A stretch of DNA of 64,000 nucleotides from Pseudoips prasinana (Eukaryota; Arthropoda; Insecta; Lepidoptera; Nolidae): contig OX621255.1 in the NCBI GenBank assembly GCA_951640165.1, positions 1,984,001 through 2,048,000 of the forward strand. Direction: 5' to 3'. The translations under genes and the position numbers were made by a program. Under the pieces are notes generated by a model. That model was not told the origin of the DNA and did no database searches. It saw nothing but the letters and a program-made list of their open reading frames with translations. Position 1 is the stretch's first letter. Each line of letters opens with the position of its first letter. Below, one piece after another: positions 62,697 to 64,000 of the stretch.

Positions 62697-63290
62697 GCCG
62701 TTTGGCGTGATTGGTAAATGCTGCCTTTCACGCCGCTGGTCGTGAGTTCGATTCTCACCCAGGACAGATATTTGTGTGCATAAACATGTCTGTTTGGGTC
62801 TGGGTGTAATCTATAGATATAAAATCCTAGGAAAGTCAAAACTGTACATCGAATATTTTTTTTAAAGGATACTTGGGGCGTAATCTACAATCGATATCGA
62901 AGCCAAAAAGAGTTTTTAGAATTTTTGTCTGTATGTCTGTTTGTCTGTATGTATGTCCGGGCTAAACTCAAAAAGTACTGCATGGATTTACTTCAAATAT
63001 TGCATAAATATTACCAAGAGGTCGGGTCAACATAAATAATATAGGCTACATAATATTATCACGCTATCACCTACGGGGGAGGAGTGCACCTATAGTGATA
63101 ATTTATAAAGTTTAACGCGGGTAAAACCGCGGGGCACAGCTAGTTGTTTATATAAGTGTGTATTTACAAAAGAAAAGTAGTATATTAGTTAGCTGGTTTC
63201 CATAGTAGGTACAAGCTTTGTTTAGTTTGGGATCAGAGGGCCGTGTGAAATGTAATGTCCCATGATATGTTTTTTTTTATTTTTTATTAT
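62697..63290 (+). repeat. SINE family Sn3 copy split by a Helitron
   Basis: Head 'ggcgtgattggtaaatgctg' and 'ggtcgtgagttcgattctca'; body to 62809, resuming at 63145 with 'tgtttatataagtgtg', 'acaaaagaaaagtagtat' and 'tagtttgggatcagaggg'. Confidence 0.85.
62810..63144 (+). mobile_element. Non-autonomous Helitron nested in SINE
   Basis: 335 bp, TCTATAGATATAAAA ... hairpin cgcgggtaaaaccgcg ... CACAGCTAGT, inserted between A (62809) and T (63145) of an Sn3 SINE. Very similar to 19409-19730. Confidence 0.85.
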
Positions 63291-63850
63291 TGGTTCACAA
63301 ATCGGACAATACAATAACTCCTTCATATAAAACATAAATCTATATAAAACAAATAACCAAATTGTATGCCCTAAAATAGTGAACACAGTGTGCTTTAATA
63401 ACCAAAAGACTTAAACTAAAGAGTAAAATTAAATATAAAAATAAATTAGGACATAATTACTGAAACTAAAAATTTTAAATTAAAAATAATACCTAAAAAA
63501 AATGGAAAAGCTAACAATTATCTAAGCATTGGCTCTTCAAGCTTTTTTTGATGCAATGTTTAGCTGATGCTAAGCCACGGGAAAAGATGTCAAAAAGCTG
63601 TCGTATGCCATTATAGCTTGAGGCCATTCTATAAAATGGGGCATGTTGTCCAATATTGGTTCGGCAATGAGCCGTTTCAAATGTCCGCCTATTACAAAGT
63701 CTACTACTTTGGCGAGGTACAGCAAATTGAATTCTCTCCAGTAAACTTTCACAATCTATATGACCATTAATTAATTTATAAAGATAAACAATATCCGCAC
63801 CTTTCCGTCTTATTTGTAAAGTTGACATGTTAAAATGGTGTAGCCTTGAT
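63270..63850 (-). pseudogene. LINE 3' end with ORF2 C-terminus
   Basis: 63828-63511 on the minus strand encodes 'RRKGADIVYLYKLINGHIDC' and 'RTFETAHCRTNIGQHAPFYR', then 'SSYNGIRQLFDIF', the closing region of Jockey/CR1-type ORF2, followed by a 3' UTR to about 63270. Confidence 0.75.
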
Positions 63851-64000
63851 TCGTAAGACTTAAGGTTTTTAAATTGGTTACTGACATATCGTCCCCGTAG
63901 TTGGAAAATTAAATAACTCCGATTTTGGCGAAATTGACTTTATCCTATTTTCAAAACACCTAAAACCTGCCGCATATTTGAGCCTTACAGGCGTTTTCGT

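Noticed and set aside
1..64000. CRISPR array, bacterial operon, or LTR/viral element.
   Set aside because: No regularly spaced repeats, no operon-like gene packing, and no gag/protease/integrase-like frames or paired long terminal repeats were seen.

Overview
This window looks like a piece of an insect nuclear genome, most likely a moth or butterfly. It is AT-rich, with split genes that have GT-AG introns, and about half of it consists of transposable elements of kinds common in Lepidoptera: tRNA-derived and 5S-rRNA-derived SINEs, CR1/Jockey-like and RTE-like LINEs, small Helitrons, mariner elements and many fold-back MITEs. I see no bacterial gene organisation, no rRNA operon, no CRISPR array and no true tRNA gene; the tRNA-like stretches are SINE heads. 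Species assignment is not possible from what I can read.

Four host genes can be supported. (1) A cuticular protein with a Rebers-Riddiford chitin-binding domain on the + strand: three coding exons at 18986-19172, 25729-25929 and 28634-28797, joined by phase-1 introns, 183 residues. (2) and (3) Two paralogous small secreted Gly/Pro-rich peptides on the - strand: gene B (37378 down to 32413, 97 residues) and gene A (48904 down to 41594, 50 residues). Each has an 18-codon signal-peptide exon, a low-complexity Gly/Pro exon and a 17-nt coding micro-exon, and both proteins end in N-A-T-S-G. Each has a TATA box about 50 bp before its ATG. (4) The 3' part of a CRAL-TRIO lipid-binding protein on the - strand: exons at 61528-61621, 58938-59154 and 57709-57863, with the 5' part outside the window or unrecognised.

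Layout. 1-18.6 kb is intergenic or far-upstream repeat territory. 18.9-28.8 kb is the cuticle gene, with LINE and SINE debris in its introns. 29-32.4 kb is mostly empty AT-rich DNA. 32.4-48.9 kb holds the two small secreted-peptide genes; their introns contain one mariner with an uninterrupted transposase (43.7-45.0 kb), a broken mariner (35.7-36.5 kb), an RT-bearing LINE (45.1-48.0 kb), a second LINE lying between the genes (37.8-39.1 kb) and several MITEs. 49-57.7 kb is repeats again. 57.7-61.6 kb is the CRAL-TRIO gene, and 61.6-64 kb is SINE, Helitron and LINE.

The repeats record an order of events because several are nested: a LINE inside a SINE (16.5-18.9 kb), a SINE inside a MITE (7.85-8.24 kb), a Helitron inside a SINE (62.7-63.3 kb), a SINE inside an RTE-like 3' end (43.0-43.4 kb), and tiny insertions with clear target duplications (4.65 kb and 50.85 kb). 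The best candidate for something not already described is the pair of Gly/Pro-rich peptide genes.
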